NCBI RefSeq assembly: GCF_900111835.1
Contig: NZ_FOJP01000022.1
Coordinates: forward strand, 1-64,000
From: Metapseudomonas otitidis
Lineage (GTDB): Bacteria; Pseudomonadota; Gammaproteobacteria; Pseudomonadales; Pseudomonadaceae
Length of the DNA stretch: 64,000 nucleotides
Direction of reading: 5' to 3'
A program made the position numbers and the translations under genes. Below the pieces are notes generated by a model. That model made no database searches. It was not told the DNA's origin and saw nothing but the letters and a program-made list of their open reading frames with translations. Positions 10,240 through 18,859 of the stretch are shown here, piece by piece (the first letter of the stretch is position 1; each line of letters starts with the position of its first letter).

Positions 10240-11316
10240 ATGCTGAAAAAACTCATTCCCCTCCTGCTGCTGGCCAGCGCAAGCCAGGCAGCCGAGGAAG
10301 TCCGCGTGTACAACTGGAGCGCCTACGTGGCCGACGATACGTTGGCCAGGTTCACCGCCCAGACGTCGATCGGTGTGCACTACGACGTCTACGACAGCAA
10401 CGAGATCCTCGATGCGAAGCTGATGGCCGGGCACTCCGGCTATGACGTGGTGTTCCCCTCCAACCACTTCATGGTCCGGCAGATCCAGGGCGGTGCGCTG
10501 AAGAAGCTGGACCGCTCCAAGCTGCCGAACTGGACGAACCTCGACCCCCGGCTGCTCAAGGCCACGGCGGTGAACGACCCGGGCAACCAGTACGGCTTTC
10601 CCTACGTCTGGGGCACCACCGGCATCGGCTACAACGTGGACAAGGTGCGCGCGGTACTCGGCGCCGATCACCCGATCGACAGCTGGGACCTGATCTTCAA
10701 GCCGGAAACCCTCGCCAAGCTTTCCACCTGCGGCGTGGCGGTGCTGGATAACGCGCCGGAGCTGCTGCCTATCGCCTTGCACTACCTGGGGCTGCCGCAC
10801 CACAGCACGGAGCCGGAGGACTACAAGAAGGCCGAGGCCTTGCTCAAGCAGATGCGCAAGCACGTCACCTACTTCCACTCCTCGAAGTACGTCACCGACC
10901 TGGCCAATGGCGATGTGTGCCTGGTGGTGGGTTTCTCCGGGGATGTGCTGCAGGCGGCGGCCAGCGCCAATGAAGCGAAGAACGGCATCCACATCGAATA
11001 CATGGTGCCGAAGGAGGGCTCGACGACCTGGTTCGACATGGTGGCCATGCCCGTGGACGCCAAGGATGAGGATGCCGGCTACGCCTTCATGAACTACCTG
11101 CTGCAACCCGAGGTGATGGCCTCGGTCACCAATGCCATCAAGTACGCCAATGGCAACCAGGCGGCGGACGCCCTGGTGGACCCGGCCATCCGTGCGGACA
11201 ACAAGGTGTACCCCTCGCCGGAGGTCTTCGGCACGTTGTTTGCGCTCGAGGCCGTTCCGCCGCGTATCGACCGGCTCCGCACGCGGATCTGGAACAGCGT
11301 GATCACTGGGCACTGA
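10240..11316 (+). CDS. PotF-like periplasmic polyamine-binding protein
   Basis: A 358-residue type 2 extracellular solute-binding protein of the PotF/SpuD/SpuE group. The signal peptide ends ASASQA/AEEV. The mature N-terminus VRVYNWSAYVADDTLARFTAQTSI and the segment GHSGYDVVFPSNHFMVRQIQGGALKKLD are hallmark PotF motifs. GGTGGCGTC precedes the ATG. No ABC permease or ATPase follows, so it must either share another transporter or act as an orphan sensor. It fits the polyamine theme of the two preceding genes. Confidence 0.88.
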   Translation: MLKKLIPLLLLASASQAAEEVRVYNWSAYVADDTLARFTAQTSIGVHYDVYDSNEILDAKLMAGHSGYDVVFPSNHFMVRQIQGGALKKLDRSKLPNWTNLDPRLLKATAVNDPGNQYGFPYVWGTTGIGYNVDKVRAVLGADHPIDSWDLIFKPETLAKLSTCGVAVLDNAPELLPIALHYLGLPHHSTEPEDYKKAEALLKQMRKHVTYFHSSKYVTDLANGDVCLVVGFSGDVLQAAASANEAKNGIHIEYMVPKEGSTTWFDMVAMPVDAKDEDAGYAFMNYLLQPEVMASVTNAIKYANGNQAADALVDPAIRADNKVYPSPEVFGTLFALEAVPPRIDRLRTRIWNSVITGH

Positions 11317-11372
11317 CCGCCAGGCCCCGCTCCGCGCGAGGTTGGGGCCACATTTGCAACAGGTGTAGCGCG

Positions 11373-11936
11373 ATGCACACACAACACCCCGCCACGCCGG
11401 CGGAGGCCACTGGGCACGGGACCGCTGCGGCGTGTGAGGCGCCGCTGTTCTACCCGCGCCTGCTGGCGCTGCTCGAGCCGTGCCAGGCTTCCCCCCGGCT
11501 CGCGCTCCGGCGGCAGGTCCGGCGCTTGCTGCGGACGCAGGGCCCCCGTGAACAGGCCCTGCGCTGCCTGGCGATCGAGGGGATGGATATCGTCACCGCC
11601 GCGCTGCTGGCCGGCGCCTATGGGCAGGGCGAATTCAAGAGTGCCGGCGCCTACATCGCCTTCGTCAACAGCGGGCGCGCCAGCCCGCTCCGGGAGGCGC
11701 CGCTCCACGGCCAAACCCACCACCTGTTGCTGACGGCGGCACGGACCGCCCGCCGCTCGGTGGCCTGGCGCGAGCGCTACCAACTGTGCAGACGGCACGG
11801 CCGCACCGAAACCCAGGCACTCAAGGGGTTGGCACGGCATCTGGCGCGGGTGGCGTTCAGCCTGATGGAAACGCGGGGTGACTACCTGCCTGGGGGACGC
11901 ATCAGCCGCTCACGCCACCCCGCACCGGCCAGCTGA
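11373..11936 (+). pseudogene. IS110-type transposase relic (C-terminal domain)
   Basis: A 187-residue frame. Residues about 67-110 (IEGMDIVTAALLAGAYGQGEFKSAGAYIAFVNSG) and the tail (LLLTAARTARRSV…ETQALKGLARHLARVAFSLME) match the layout of the C-terminal IS116/IS110/IS902 domain (PGIG…F.S…L..YLGL; LARIA). The N-terminal DEDD nuclease domain is absent, so it cannot transpose alone. It is either a decaying fragment or a domesticated DNA-binding remnant. It overlaps the kinase gene end by 35 nt tail to tail. Confidence 0.6.
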
Positions 11937-12978
11937 GGCTGAAGGCGGTGCCGCCGAGCGATGAGGGGTGGCAGGTGGCGTGGCCGCCGTGGGCTTCGAC
12001 GATGGCCCGGACCACGGACAGGCCAAGGCCGCTGCCGCCGCTCTTCCGCGAGCGGGAGGGGTCGCCCCGGCGAAAGGCCTCGAACACCAGCGCGGCGGTT
12101 TCGGCCGGCAGGCCCGGGCCGCTGTCCTCGACGCTCACCCGGCAGGTGCCGTCCTCGATGTGGGCGTGGATCTTCAGCGCGCCCGGCTCGGCGTACTTCA
12201 GGGCGTTCTCCAGCAGGGCCATCAGCGCCTGGCGGATGCGGAAGGCATCGCACTCCACCTGGGCGCGGGCGGGCACCTCCAGCTGCAGCACGAAGCCCTT
12301 GGCCTCCAGGCTGGAGGTGAAGGCCTGGGCGATGCTGGTGACCTCCTGTGCCAGGTCGGTCGGGGCCAGCTCCATCTCCAGGTGGCCGCTGTCATTGAGG
12401 CTCACCACGCGCAGGTCTTCGATGAGCCGGCCAAGCCCTTCCACCTGGCGCAGCAGCCCTTCGAATATCTCGTTGCTGGGGGTGAAGACGCCTTCGGTCA
12501 GCCCTTGCAGGCGGCCACGGAGGATGGTGACCGGGGTTCGCAGCTCGTGGGCTACGGCAGCATTCCAGAACTGCTGCTCGCGGGTCATGCCCTCCAGGCG
12601 TTCGGCCATGGTGTTGAAGTCGTGCACCAATTGGGCGGTTTCCCCCATGGCGTGTTCGTCCAGCGTGGCGCGGGCCTGCAGGTTGCCCTGGGCCACCTCC
12701 CGCAGGCTGTGGGCCACCGAGTTCAGCGGGGTGAGGATGCGCCGGGAGAGCTGGAAGGCCACGTAGCCGGCGATCACCAGCGCAGCGAGGATCGTGGCCA
12801 GCACCCAGGCCAGTTCGGTGCGCGTCGGCGGCCAGGTCTCCGAGATGCTGCTGGGCTCGTAGGCATAGAGCACTTCGTAGAAGGCATAGGTGCCGACGAT
12901 GGAGATGAGCATGATGCCCAGCGCCATGGTGCACAGGGACAGGATGATCTGCCGGCGCAGGCCTGGGGTGCGGCTCAT
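11902..12978 (-). CDS. sensor histidine kinase, AdeS-like
   Basis: A 358-residue membrane kinase. Two N-terminal membrane segments flank a short periplasmic loop (residues about 12-85), then a HAMP domain (SRRILTPLNSVAHSLREVAQGNLQARA), the H-box AAVAHELRTPVTILRGRLQGLTEGVF, an N-box (ALLENALKYAEPG), and G boxes (EDSGPGLP; GGSGLGLSVVRAIVEAHGG). The H-box and following helix resemble Acinetobacter AdeS closely. The start was chosen because its ATGA overlaps the stop of the response-regulator gene, giving coupled translation. Confidence 0.88.
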   Translation of the reverse strand: MSRTPGLRRQIILSLCTMALGIMLISIVGTYAFYEVLYAYEPSSISETWPPTRTELAWVLATILAALVIAGYVAFQLSRRILTPLNSVAHSLREVAQGNLQARATLDEHAMGETAQLVHDFNTMAERLEGMTREQQFWNAAVAHELRTPVTILRGRLQGLTEGVFTPSNEIFEGLLRQVEGLGRLIEDLRVVSLNDSGHLEMELAPTDLAQEVTSIAQAFTSSLEAKGFVLQLEVPARAQVECDAFRIRQALMALLENALKYAEPGALKIHAHIEDGTCRVSVEDSGPGLPAETAALVFEAFRRGDPSRSRKSGGSGLGLSVVRAIVEAHGGHATCHPSSLGGTAFSLSWPVRGGVSG

Positions 12979-13718
12979 GCTTCGCCACCGAAGCGGTAGC
13001 CGACGCCACGCACGCTGGTGGGTACGCCCTGGATGCCCAGCAGCTCCAGCTTCTTGCGCAGCTTGCTGATGTGGCTGTCCACCGTGCGCTCCTGGGTGTC
13101 GCCCTCGGGCAGGCAGGCCTCCAGCAGTTCGCCACGGCTGAACACCCGTCGGGGGGCGCGCATCAGGCTGGTGAGCAGCTTGAACTCGGTGAGGGTGAGG
13201 TCCAGCAGGTGCCGCTGGCCGGCGCACTCCACGCTCGCTTCGTGGTTGTCCAGGTCGATACGGAAGGCGCCGACACTGAGCACCCGCGAGCCCTCGGCGC
13301 GGGTGGCCTTCGCCCGCCGCAGCACGGCCTGCACCCGCGCCACCACTTCCGCCGGGTTGAAGGGCTTGACCACGTAGTCGTCCGCGCCGATGCGTAGCCC
13401 GGTCAGCTTGTCGATGTCCTGGTCCAGTGCGGTGAGCAGGATCACCGGGGTGTCGCCGCGATGGCGGATCTCGCTGAGCACCTGCCAGCCGTCCAGCAGC
13501 GGCATCTGCACGTCCAGCAGCACCAGGTCGGGCTTCTGGCTGTGGTGCCGGGCCAGTGCGTCCTGCCCGTCCCTGGCGTGGACGGTGCGCAAGCCGCTGC
13601 GCTGGAGGTAGGCCGCGAGGATCTCGGCAATCTCCACTTCGTCTTCGGCAATGAGAATGAGGGCGTCGGCCGGTTTGCTCCGCATCGCGGCGGTCGAGTC
13701 CGTAGCTCGCTGGTTCAT
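12975..13718 (-). CDS. OmpR-family response regulator, AdeR-like
   Basis: A 247-residue protein with a receiver domain (about 20-130; acidic pair ED, phospho-acceptor in LVLLDVQMP, Lys in VVKPFNP) and an OmpR-type winged helix (about 150-245; RTVDSHISKLRKKLE, VRGVGYRF). The receiver segment LLTALDQDIDKLTGLRIGADDYVVKPFNP is typical of the AdeR/BaeR group. First gene of the two-component operon. In Acinetobacter, AdeRS controls an RND pump; here an RND operon lies about 5.5 kb away in the same window. Confidence 0.9.
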   Translation of the reverse strand: MNQRATDSTAAMRSKPADALILIAEDEVEIAEILAAYLQRSGLRTVHARDGQDALARHHSQKPDLVLLDVQMPLLDGWQVLSEIRHRGDTPVILLTALDQDIDKLTGLRIGADDYVVKPFNPAEVVARVQAVLRRAKATRAEGSRVLSVGAFRIDLDNHEASVECAGQRHLLDLTLTEFKLLTSLMRAPRRVFSRGELLEACLPEGDTQERTVDSHISKLRKKLELLGIQGVPTSVRGVGYRFGGEA

Positions 13719-13848
13719 GGAAGGCCCCTGTGTGTTCAGCGGCGCATTATCGCGCCAAACACGGGGGCGGACACCAACGGCGTCACGCCGATCTCAAGGT
13801 GCTGCGGGCCGCCGCCCAGGGGCGGCGGTTCGCTTGGGGTGGTCGGCG

Positions 13849-14292
13849 TTACGCCTGCCAGTGGCTGTTGGAGGCGCCGTCTTCCTGGTAGCGGCCGAGC
13901 AGGTCCAGGGTGGAGCGCAGGCGCTCGGCTTCCTTCATGTCGTTGCGCTGCTGCGCCCCGTCGATGCCGTCGCGCAGCAGCTTCAGGTAATCGAAGCTGC
14001 GGCTGTTGTCGGCGCTGCCATCCACCGCCGACACGCCGTTGAGGGTCATGGACACCAGCGACTCGGTGCCATCCAGCGTGCCCGTCGCCTTGACCTGGGC
14101 GTTGATCCACTCCATCAGCTCGCCACGGTTCATGTGGCTGAAGTCGGCCTTGGGCGGCTGCCCCGCCTTCTCGCCAGCCAGCGCGGCGGCGTAGTCCCCG
14201 GCGAAATCCCCCGTGCCCTGCGCCGTGCCCCGGCCGGCTTTCTGCGTGCTGGAGGCGCCGGCCCCCTGCATCAACTGGGTATCGATCCTCAT
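13849..14292 (-). CDS. conserved hypothetical protein
   Basis: A 147-residue soluble protein with no signal or membrane segment. The first 50 residues are low-complexity (Gly/Ala/Gln), followed by a compact helical region with the phrase HMNRGELMEWINAQVK. The N-terminal MRIDTQLMQGAGASS is reminiscent of small flagellar or secretion-related Pseudomonas proteins, but I cannot assign a family. A good ribosome binding site (AAGGAG) precedes the ATG. Confidence 0.6.
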   Translation of the reverse strand: MRIDTQLMQGAGASSTQKAGRGTAQGTGDFAGDYAAALAGEKAGQPPKADFSHMNRGELMEWINAQVKATGTLDGTESLVSMTLNGVSAVDGSADNSRSFDYLKLLRDGIDGAQQRNDMKEAERLRSTLDLLGRYQEDGASNSHWQA

Positions 14293-14505
14293 GGTTCTGC
14301 TCCTTCAGGTTGGGCTAGGCCCGTCATTAGCAGATTCCATGCCGAGCCCTGCAGGTGCCGGATGGCGCGGCTTGCAGGTGCGTGCGGGTGGAGGAGGGCG
14401 GCAGGTGTGTGCCGGGGGGCGGCAAGGGGGTGCCTGGGTTGGCATACCAGCGCCCGCCATGCACTATCCGCCACCCACATGGGATGCCGCCTTGCGACCG
14501 AGACC

Positions 14506-14796
14506 ATGAAGAAAGCCACCCTCCTGCTGATGCCCCTGCTTTGCGTGGCCTACCTCTACACCGGCTACTACGAGACACGCTGGGCGGAAGACAACCGACT
14601 GGTGTTCTTCATCAAGCAGTACCCCTCCCTCACGCTGGAATTCCCCAACATTTTCGCCAGTGACCGAGACGACAAACCCCTGGAGCAACTGACCGCCGAA
14701 GAGCGGGACACGGTGCGTGCGTACTGCAAGTACCGCCTGGGTATTGAAACGCGGCTGGAGACGCAGGCGGAGTTGGAAGGGTGTAAAGAGCTTTGA
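14506..14796 (+). CDS. small exported or membrane-anchored protein
   Basis: A 96-residue protein. MKKATLLLMPLLCVAYLYTGYY is a signal anchor; the remainder is hydrophilic and acidic with two Cys residues (RAYCKYRLGI, ELEGCKEL) that could pair in the periplasm. The start is the first ATG with a signal-like N-terminus; the longer upstream frame has antisense-like composition. No recognised family. Confidence 0.55.
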   Translation: MKKATLLLMPLLCVAYLYTGYYETRWAEDNRLVFFIKQYPSLTLEFPNIFASDRDDKPLEQLTAEERDTVRAYCKYRLGIETRLETQAELEGCKEL

Positions 14797-14952
14797 AAAA
14801 AACAATATTTTTAAAGCCACTGCGATTAAGTAAGTAATGAAGTTCTATTTTTGAGCGTAGTGAAAAACTGTGAAATATAGTTGAGGCGTACCCCCGCTCT
14901 GCGGGGCGGTATGAAGCTTTATGTTGCATTGTTTTTATGGTTGCCATTTTAA

Positions 14953-14982
14953 ATGAATTCCCAGTTTTTGTTGGGATTCAGG
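14953..14982 (-). terminator. possible terminator of helicase-ART-ARH operon
   Basis: On the minus strand GAATCCCA and TGGGAATTC form a stem with one bulge around a 7-nt A-rich loop, followed by ATTTAAAAT. It lies just after the glycohydrolase stop. The stem is imperfect. Confidence 0.35.
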
Positions 14983-14991
14983 TTAATAAAT

Positions 14992-16611
14992 CTAAGAAAT
15001 CTTACTGTCTCTAGTGATTTTTGCTTTTGCGATAATTGCTGAAAACGCGATTGCCCTTTCTATTCCATCCTCTCCTTGAGCTAAGTAAATGAGTGCTTTT
15101 CCAATTGTCAGTGGGTCGAATCCGGATTTTATGCAGGATTGAGTTAGCTCGTTAATTGTTGGGCGATGGGGCAGCTCTTTTTTCTCTAAAGGGGCTTTGC
15201 AGGTTGTCTCTACAAGATTTGATGGTTCAGTAGGTTCATGTGTACTTGAGAGTTGGGGGCTTGTCGCCTCAATTGTATAATTCCTACGCTTGGCTAGTAT
15301 GGTTTGGCCGAACTCTAGCTCGCACCATTGCCATAAGTACTTGCTGTCTTTTCTAGGGGTAAACTCCTTTCCGATGGAGATTAATTTACCCAGGCCAGAT
15401 ATTTCACCAAGTTTTTCATCTGCTATCCATGTATCGCCCTGAGCTTTGGGGGCGCTCCAACACATTAAGTCTGGATAGTTAAAGCTAGTTTCCCTTGCCC
15501 CTTCTGCTATTCGAGCTAGTCGTAGTGCTTCTTCGCGAATGTACTGCTCGTCTTGTATCGTGGTCGCGGGGTTGGTCTGGGCATTTACTCCTATTATGGC
15601 TCCTGCCATTGATGCAATTGTATCTGTGTCACTTTTGAATGTGTTCGCTGATAGGAGGAGAGCTGCTACAGGGTCGTCATCTTTATAAAGCCACGCTAAT
15701 ACCGATGCAAAAAGGCAAGTTTTTAGACCTGATCCCCTTTCTTCATTAGAAAAACCACCTAGCTCCCTTAAGATGAGGTGATACAACTCCTCTCTATTAG
15801 AAATATTTCGGCACTTTGACATTGCCCACTGTGCGGCTCCAACCCATTCAGCTATTGTTGTACCCCATACCTCTTTTAGTTTTTTTCCTGAGGCTATTTC
15901 CCATTTGGGTATCCATATAAGTGATAGTTCTTCATCCTCTAGAATGCTCTCATATGCCACGGATGCTGCATCACTGCCCAAACTATCCCAATCTTTTGGG
16001 TCAGCGGGGGCTTTGTTGTTTATTGAATGTAAAAGTAAGCTGGCGTGTATAGCTGCACCAATAATTGCGCGAGGATGGCCGTGAGTGCAAATCGAGTTCC
16101 TAACTACGTCCGGCAAAAACGAAGAGATTCCTTTTTTATAGTTAGCCCAAACGTGAGGCTGTATACGCATTGCCGCACCGTTACCACCGCCATTCCAATA
16201 AGTAGAGCGATCTGTGCTGAAGAAATTTTGCGACCATGTGGTTTCTTTCAATGCAAGGTTTCCAGCCGCCGCCTTTGTTCCGCGACCCGCGCCAAGGGCG
16301 TAGCTTAGCCAAACCGGCAACTCAATTTTTGCAAAGCTCTCTACATCAAAGTAACCGTTTCCTCGAATGGCACGGCAAGTGCTAAGTCTTAGCTGTGTAT
16401 CATCCGAATAACAACCAGGTTTGAATTCGATTTCGGCCCCGAACAATCCTCCTTGTCGTTTTTTCCAAGCAATCGGTTCAGTGATTTTATGTTTTGAGCG
16501 TCTGCGCTCAAATTCGGCGGCAGACAGTAGCTCAGATGGGAAGCCTAGAATGTCTCCATAAGCAGCCCAAAGTGCAGAACGTATAATTTTTTCTTCGATA
16601 GCTGTAGGCAT
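14992..16611 (-). CDS. ADP-ribosylglycohydrolase (DraG/ARH family)
   Basis: A 539-residue protein. Residues 1-360 carry the ARH core: YGDILGF (19-24), the metal-binding YSDDTQ (68-73), NGAAMRI (144-150), THGHPRA (176-182) and the second metal motif KSDTDTIASMAGAI (326-339). ARH enzymes remove ADP-ribose from proteins or nucleic acids. Residues 360-539 are an extra C-terminal region of unknown function. It starts 5 nt after the DarT-like gene, so it probably reverses that enzyme's modification (inference). AT-rich codon use differs sharply from the flanking chromosome. Confidence 0.85.
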   Translation of the reverse strand: MPTAIEEKIIRSALWAAYGDILGFPSELLSAAEFERRRSKHKITEPIAWKKRQGGLFGAEIEFKPGCYSDDTQLRLSTCRAIRGNGYFDVESFAKIELPVWLSYALGAGRGTKAAAGNLALKETTWSQNFFSTDRSTYWNGGGNGAAMRIQPHVWANYKKGISSFLPDVVRNSICTHGHPRAIIGAAIHASLLLHSINNKAPADPKDWDSLGSDAASVAYESILEDEELSLIWIPKWEIASGKKLKEVWGTTIAEWVGAAQWAMSKCRNISNREELYHLILRELGGFSNEERGSGLKTCLFASVLAWLYKDDDPVAALLLSANTFKSDTDTIASMAGAIIGVNAQTNPATTIQDEQYIREEALRLARIAEGARETSFNYPDLMCWSAPKAQGDTWIADEKLGEISGLGKLISIGKEFTPRKDSKYLWQWCELEFGQTILAKRRNYTIEATSPQLSSTHEPTEPSNLVETTCKAPLEKKELPHRPTINELTQSCIKSGFDPLTIGKALIYLAQGEDGIERAIAFSAIIAKAKITRDSKIS

Positions 16612-16616
16612 TTTTT

Positions 16617-17267
16617 TTACTCAAAATACTCAGGGGCTACTTTGATATCGACGCGCTTAGATAGTTCCGAGTCGCAAACCTCAACTTGGGCTTTTGCCTC
16701 GTAATAATAGTCTTCAGTAGGTACGTAAATAGATTTTAGATAATCAAGGGACACTCTAATAGGGTAAAGAACCTCGGCTTGGCTACACGTGGCAAAATTT
16801 AAGGGAGTTGTCGCGTCTCGTGTTGCATCCCTATCAGGAAAAACCTTTACCCTTTGGGCAAATAGTGCTTCAAGGCCCGGAAGGCCTGTGCCTCTCTTAG
16901 TAGTATTGTAAGCGTTGTTTGTTGTCGAAAAGTGAACTCCTTCGTGCATTAGAATTTCCGGGGAAAATCCTAAAACACACCAATAGATATCATCCTTCGC
17001 ATGCCAGCGATTTCTAGAGATTGAGAAGAAGGACCCATTTACTCTAGAGATGGATAAATTTACATAGTGATGCCAGTCTATGTCGCGACTTCTGTCTGGA
17101 CAGTTTAATTGAGTTATATGGCTTAGGGTTTTTGTCTTGGGAAGTTCGGAGTGAGCTAATAAATAGCCGCTGCTAACTATTCCGACTAAGCCGTTTGAAG
17201 TTGTGAAATGGAGAATCTCCTGAATGCCGCGGCGATTAATAGCCTCTCCAATATCTTCAAGGCTCAT
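16617..17267 (-). CDS. DarT-like ADP-ribosyltransferase (DUF4433)
   Basis: A 216-residue protein resembling DarT, which ADP-ribosylates thymidine in single-stranded DNA. Visible hallmarks: EILHFTTSNGLVGIVSSGYLLAHSE near the N-terminus (the NAD-binding H20-F-T and conserved I..G.L), DWHHYVNLSISRVNGSFFSIS in the centre, VHFSTTNNAY, and QAEVLYPI with candidate catalytic Glu165 followed by YLKSIYVP. The central segment diverges from the classic FYF form. It overlaps the helicase gene by ATGA, and its partner is an ARH hydrolase in place of the macrodomain DarG. Target is untested. Confidence 0.75.
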   Translation of the reverse strand: MSLEDIGEAINRRGIQEILHFTTSNGLVGIVSSGYLLAHSELPKTKTLSHITQLNCPDRSRDIDWHHYVNLSISRVNGSFFSISRNRWHAKDDIYWCVLGFSPEILMHEGVHFSTTNNAYNTTKRGTGLPGLEALFAQRVKVFPDRDATRDATTPLNFATCSQAEVLYPIRVSLDYLKSIYVPTEDYYYEAKAQVEVCDSELSKRVDIKVAPEYFE

Positions 17268-18763
17268 ACATCTACCTCAATACATAGGGATCTATCCAAT
17301 GAGTTTAAAATTTCGGGTTGTTCACCTATTTTGTATCCCAGTACTGCATTTCGCCGTGCTCTAGCGATAGCCATTGCTAAAATTCGGCATGTATTTTCAA
17401 GGCGTTCATCTCCTTCCTCAAAATTTCCAGAAGGAAAGCAGTCCCTGCTAAGTCCAATTATAAATACATAGTCAAAATCTAAGCCTTTGGCAGAGTGAAG
17501 CGTGCTCAAGAGAACTTTGTTGGAATCAGTTGGCCATTCTGAGCGCCTGCTTATATCGATGTAGCTGATCTTGGCTTCATCGAGTAATTGGTTGAGGTAC
17601 GTAAACCATCCACCGCCCTTGGGGTGAAGAAAAGCAACGGATTCTACAGATAAGTCAATTTTATTCTTTATATAGTCAATGCACCATTTTGCTTGGTTTT
17701 TGAATAATCCCTTCAAGATAAAAGGGCTTACTTCTTCAGTTGAGTCGAAAAGGCTTGGTGCGGTGCCGTCATCATCTAATGCCACGCGTTCTAATAGACA
17801 TGCTGCAAGTCGTGCTATGCGCGGAGGGTTTCTATAGTTAACAGTGAGTCTGTGGCTGTTCTCTGGTCTAATTGTCAGTCCGACTTCGTTCCAAGTAAAG
17901 CCGCGAGCATATATTCTCTGTGCGGTGTCAATAATAAAGGATGCAGCACCTGCGCTTGAAAGTTGTTTTATAATTGCGCGCAATACGTTCGCTGAAAAAT
18001 CTTGTGACTCATCTGCGATAATTATGTCGTAATTGAATAGCTTTGTTTTGGAAAGTTCAATGGCAAGGTCATTCCAATCTCGTAATTGATGGTTTTTTTT
18101 GTGCTCGAAGTAGGGGGTTATAATCTGGTTTAATATCTCTTGGCGAAGTGATTTTTCAACTCTTGGCGCTGCGCCCCGACCATCTCGTCGACAAGTTAGG
18201 TATTCTTCTATGTTTTCTGGAAGAAATCGGCCGATAGCATACTCAACCTCTCCTTTTATGAAGTCGGCGGGGAGATTCATTTTATATGCGAATTGGTTTG
18301 CAAAGCTTTCTAGCACATTGTGTTCACAAATCTGAGGCTTGCTCAGTGAGTCAAAGGCCCAATGGCTAAATGTATCGACGGTGACTTCAATGTTTCCACT
18401 TATAAGGTTTTCTTCTACAAGCTCCCCAATGTAGCCGCGAAGAGTCTTGTTGAAAGTCAAAACTAAGGCTCTGACAGGTTCGTCACTTTCTTCTCTCTGA
18501 CGTCTGCTATTGGCCCAGATAAGGAATAATTTAAGTTTTAATATCGCTGTTGTGGTTTTTCCGCTACCAGCTACCCCTCTTATTATTTCGAAGCCGGGTT
18601 TGACGCGCCTTATTACTTTAAGTTGTTCTGGTGATGGTGTTACCTGCTTTAATTTTTTCAAGATTCCTTTCTCGCTAATAGAAATTCTGGTGATTGTCTG
18701 GATTTTCATTAAGTATGGTTGCGGCTTTAAGGCATTGTTCCCTATGGTTAGTGTGTTCTCCAC
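17264..18763 (-). CDS. compact superfamily-1 (UvrD/Rep-like) helicase
   Basis: A 499-residue helicase. Walker A GVAGSGKTT (63-71), Walker B DESQDF (251-256), motif IV-like RLTVNYRNPPRIA (305-317), motif V STLHSAKGLDFDYVFIIGL (420-438) and the motif VI region ENTCRILAMAIARAR are all present. It is much shorter than UvrD (about 720), with reduced inserts. GTG start with no clear ribosome binding site; a later ATG at MKIQTITR is possible. First gene of the operon, so it probably provides ssDNA or senses damaged DNA for the ADP-ribosyltransferase downstream (inference). Confidence 0.85.
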   Translation of the reverse strand: MENTLTIGNNALKPQPYLMKIQTITRISISEKGILKKLKQVTPSPEQLKVIRRVKPGFEIIRGVAGSGKTTTAILKLKLFLIWANSRRQREESDEPVRALVLTFNKTLRGYIGELVEENLISGNIEVTVDTFSHWAFDSLSKPQICEHNVLESFANQFAYKMNLPADFIKGEVEYAIGRFLPENIEEYLTCRRDGRGAAPRVEKSLRQEILNQIITPYFEHKKNHQLRDWNDLAIELSKTKLFNYDIIIADESQDFSANVLRAIIKQLSSAGAASFIIDTAQRIYARGFTWNEVGLTIRPENSHRLTVNYRNPPRIARLAACLLERVALDDDGTAPSLFDSTEEVSPFILKGLFKNQAKWCIDYIKNKIDLSVESVAFLHPKGGGWFTYLNQLLDEAKISYIDISRRSEWPTDSNKVLLSTLHSAKGLDFDYVFIIGLSRDCFPSGNFEEGDERLENTCRILAMAIARARRNAVLGYKIGEQPEILNSLDRSLCIEVDV

Positions 18764-18859
18764 GTACTATTAGTATTCGGCTCTAAAAAACAGAAATTTC
18801 TGTATTTTTTAAAAAATTCCTATTTACCACTCTTGAAGTCATTGATTCTGACTACACAG

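Noticed and set aside
13651..14505. Long upstream extension of the 96-residue exported protein
   Set aside because: Composition resembles antisense frames and it would overlap two genes on the other strand; the signal-like MKKATLLL start is far better.
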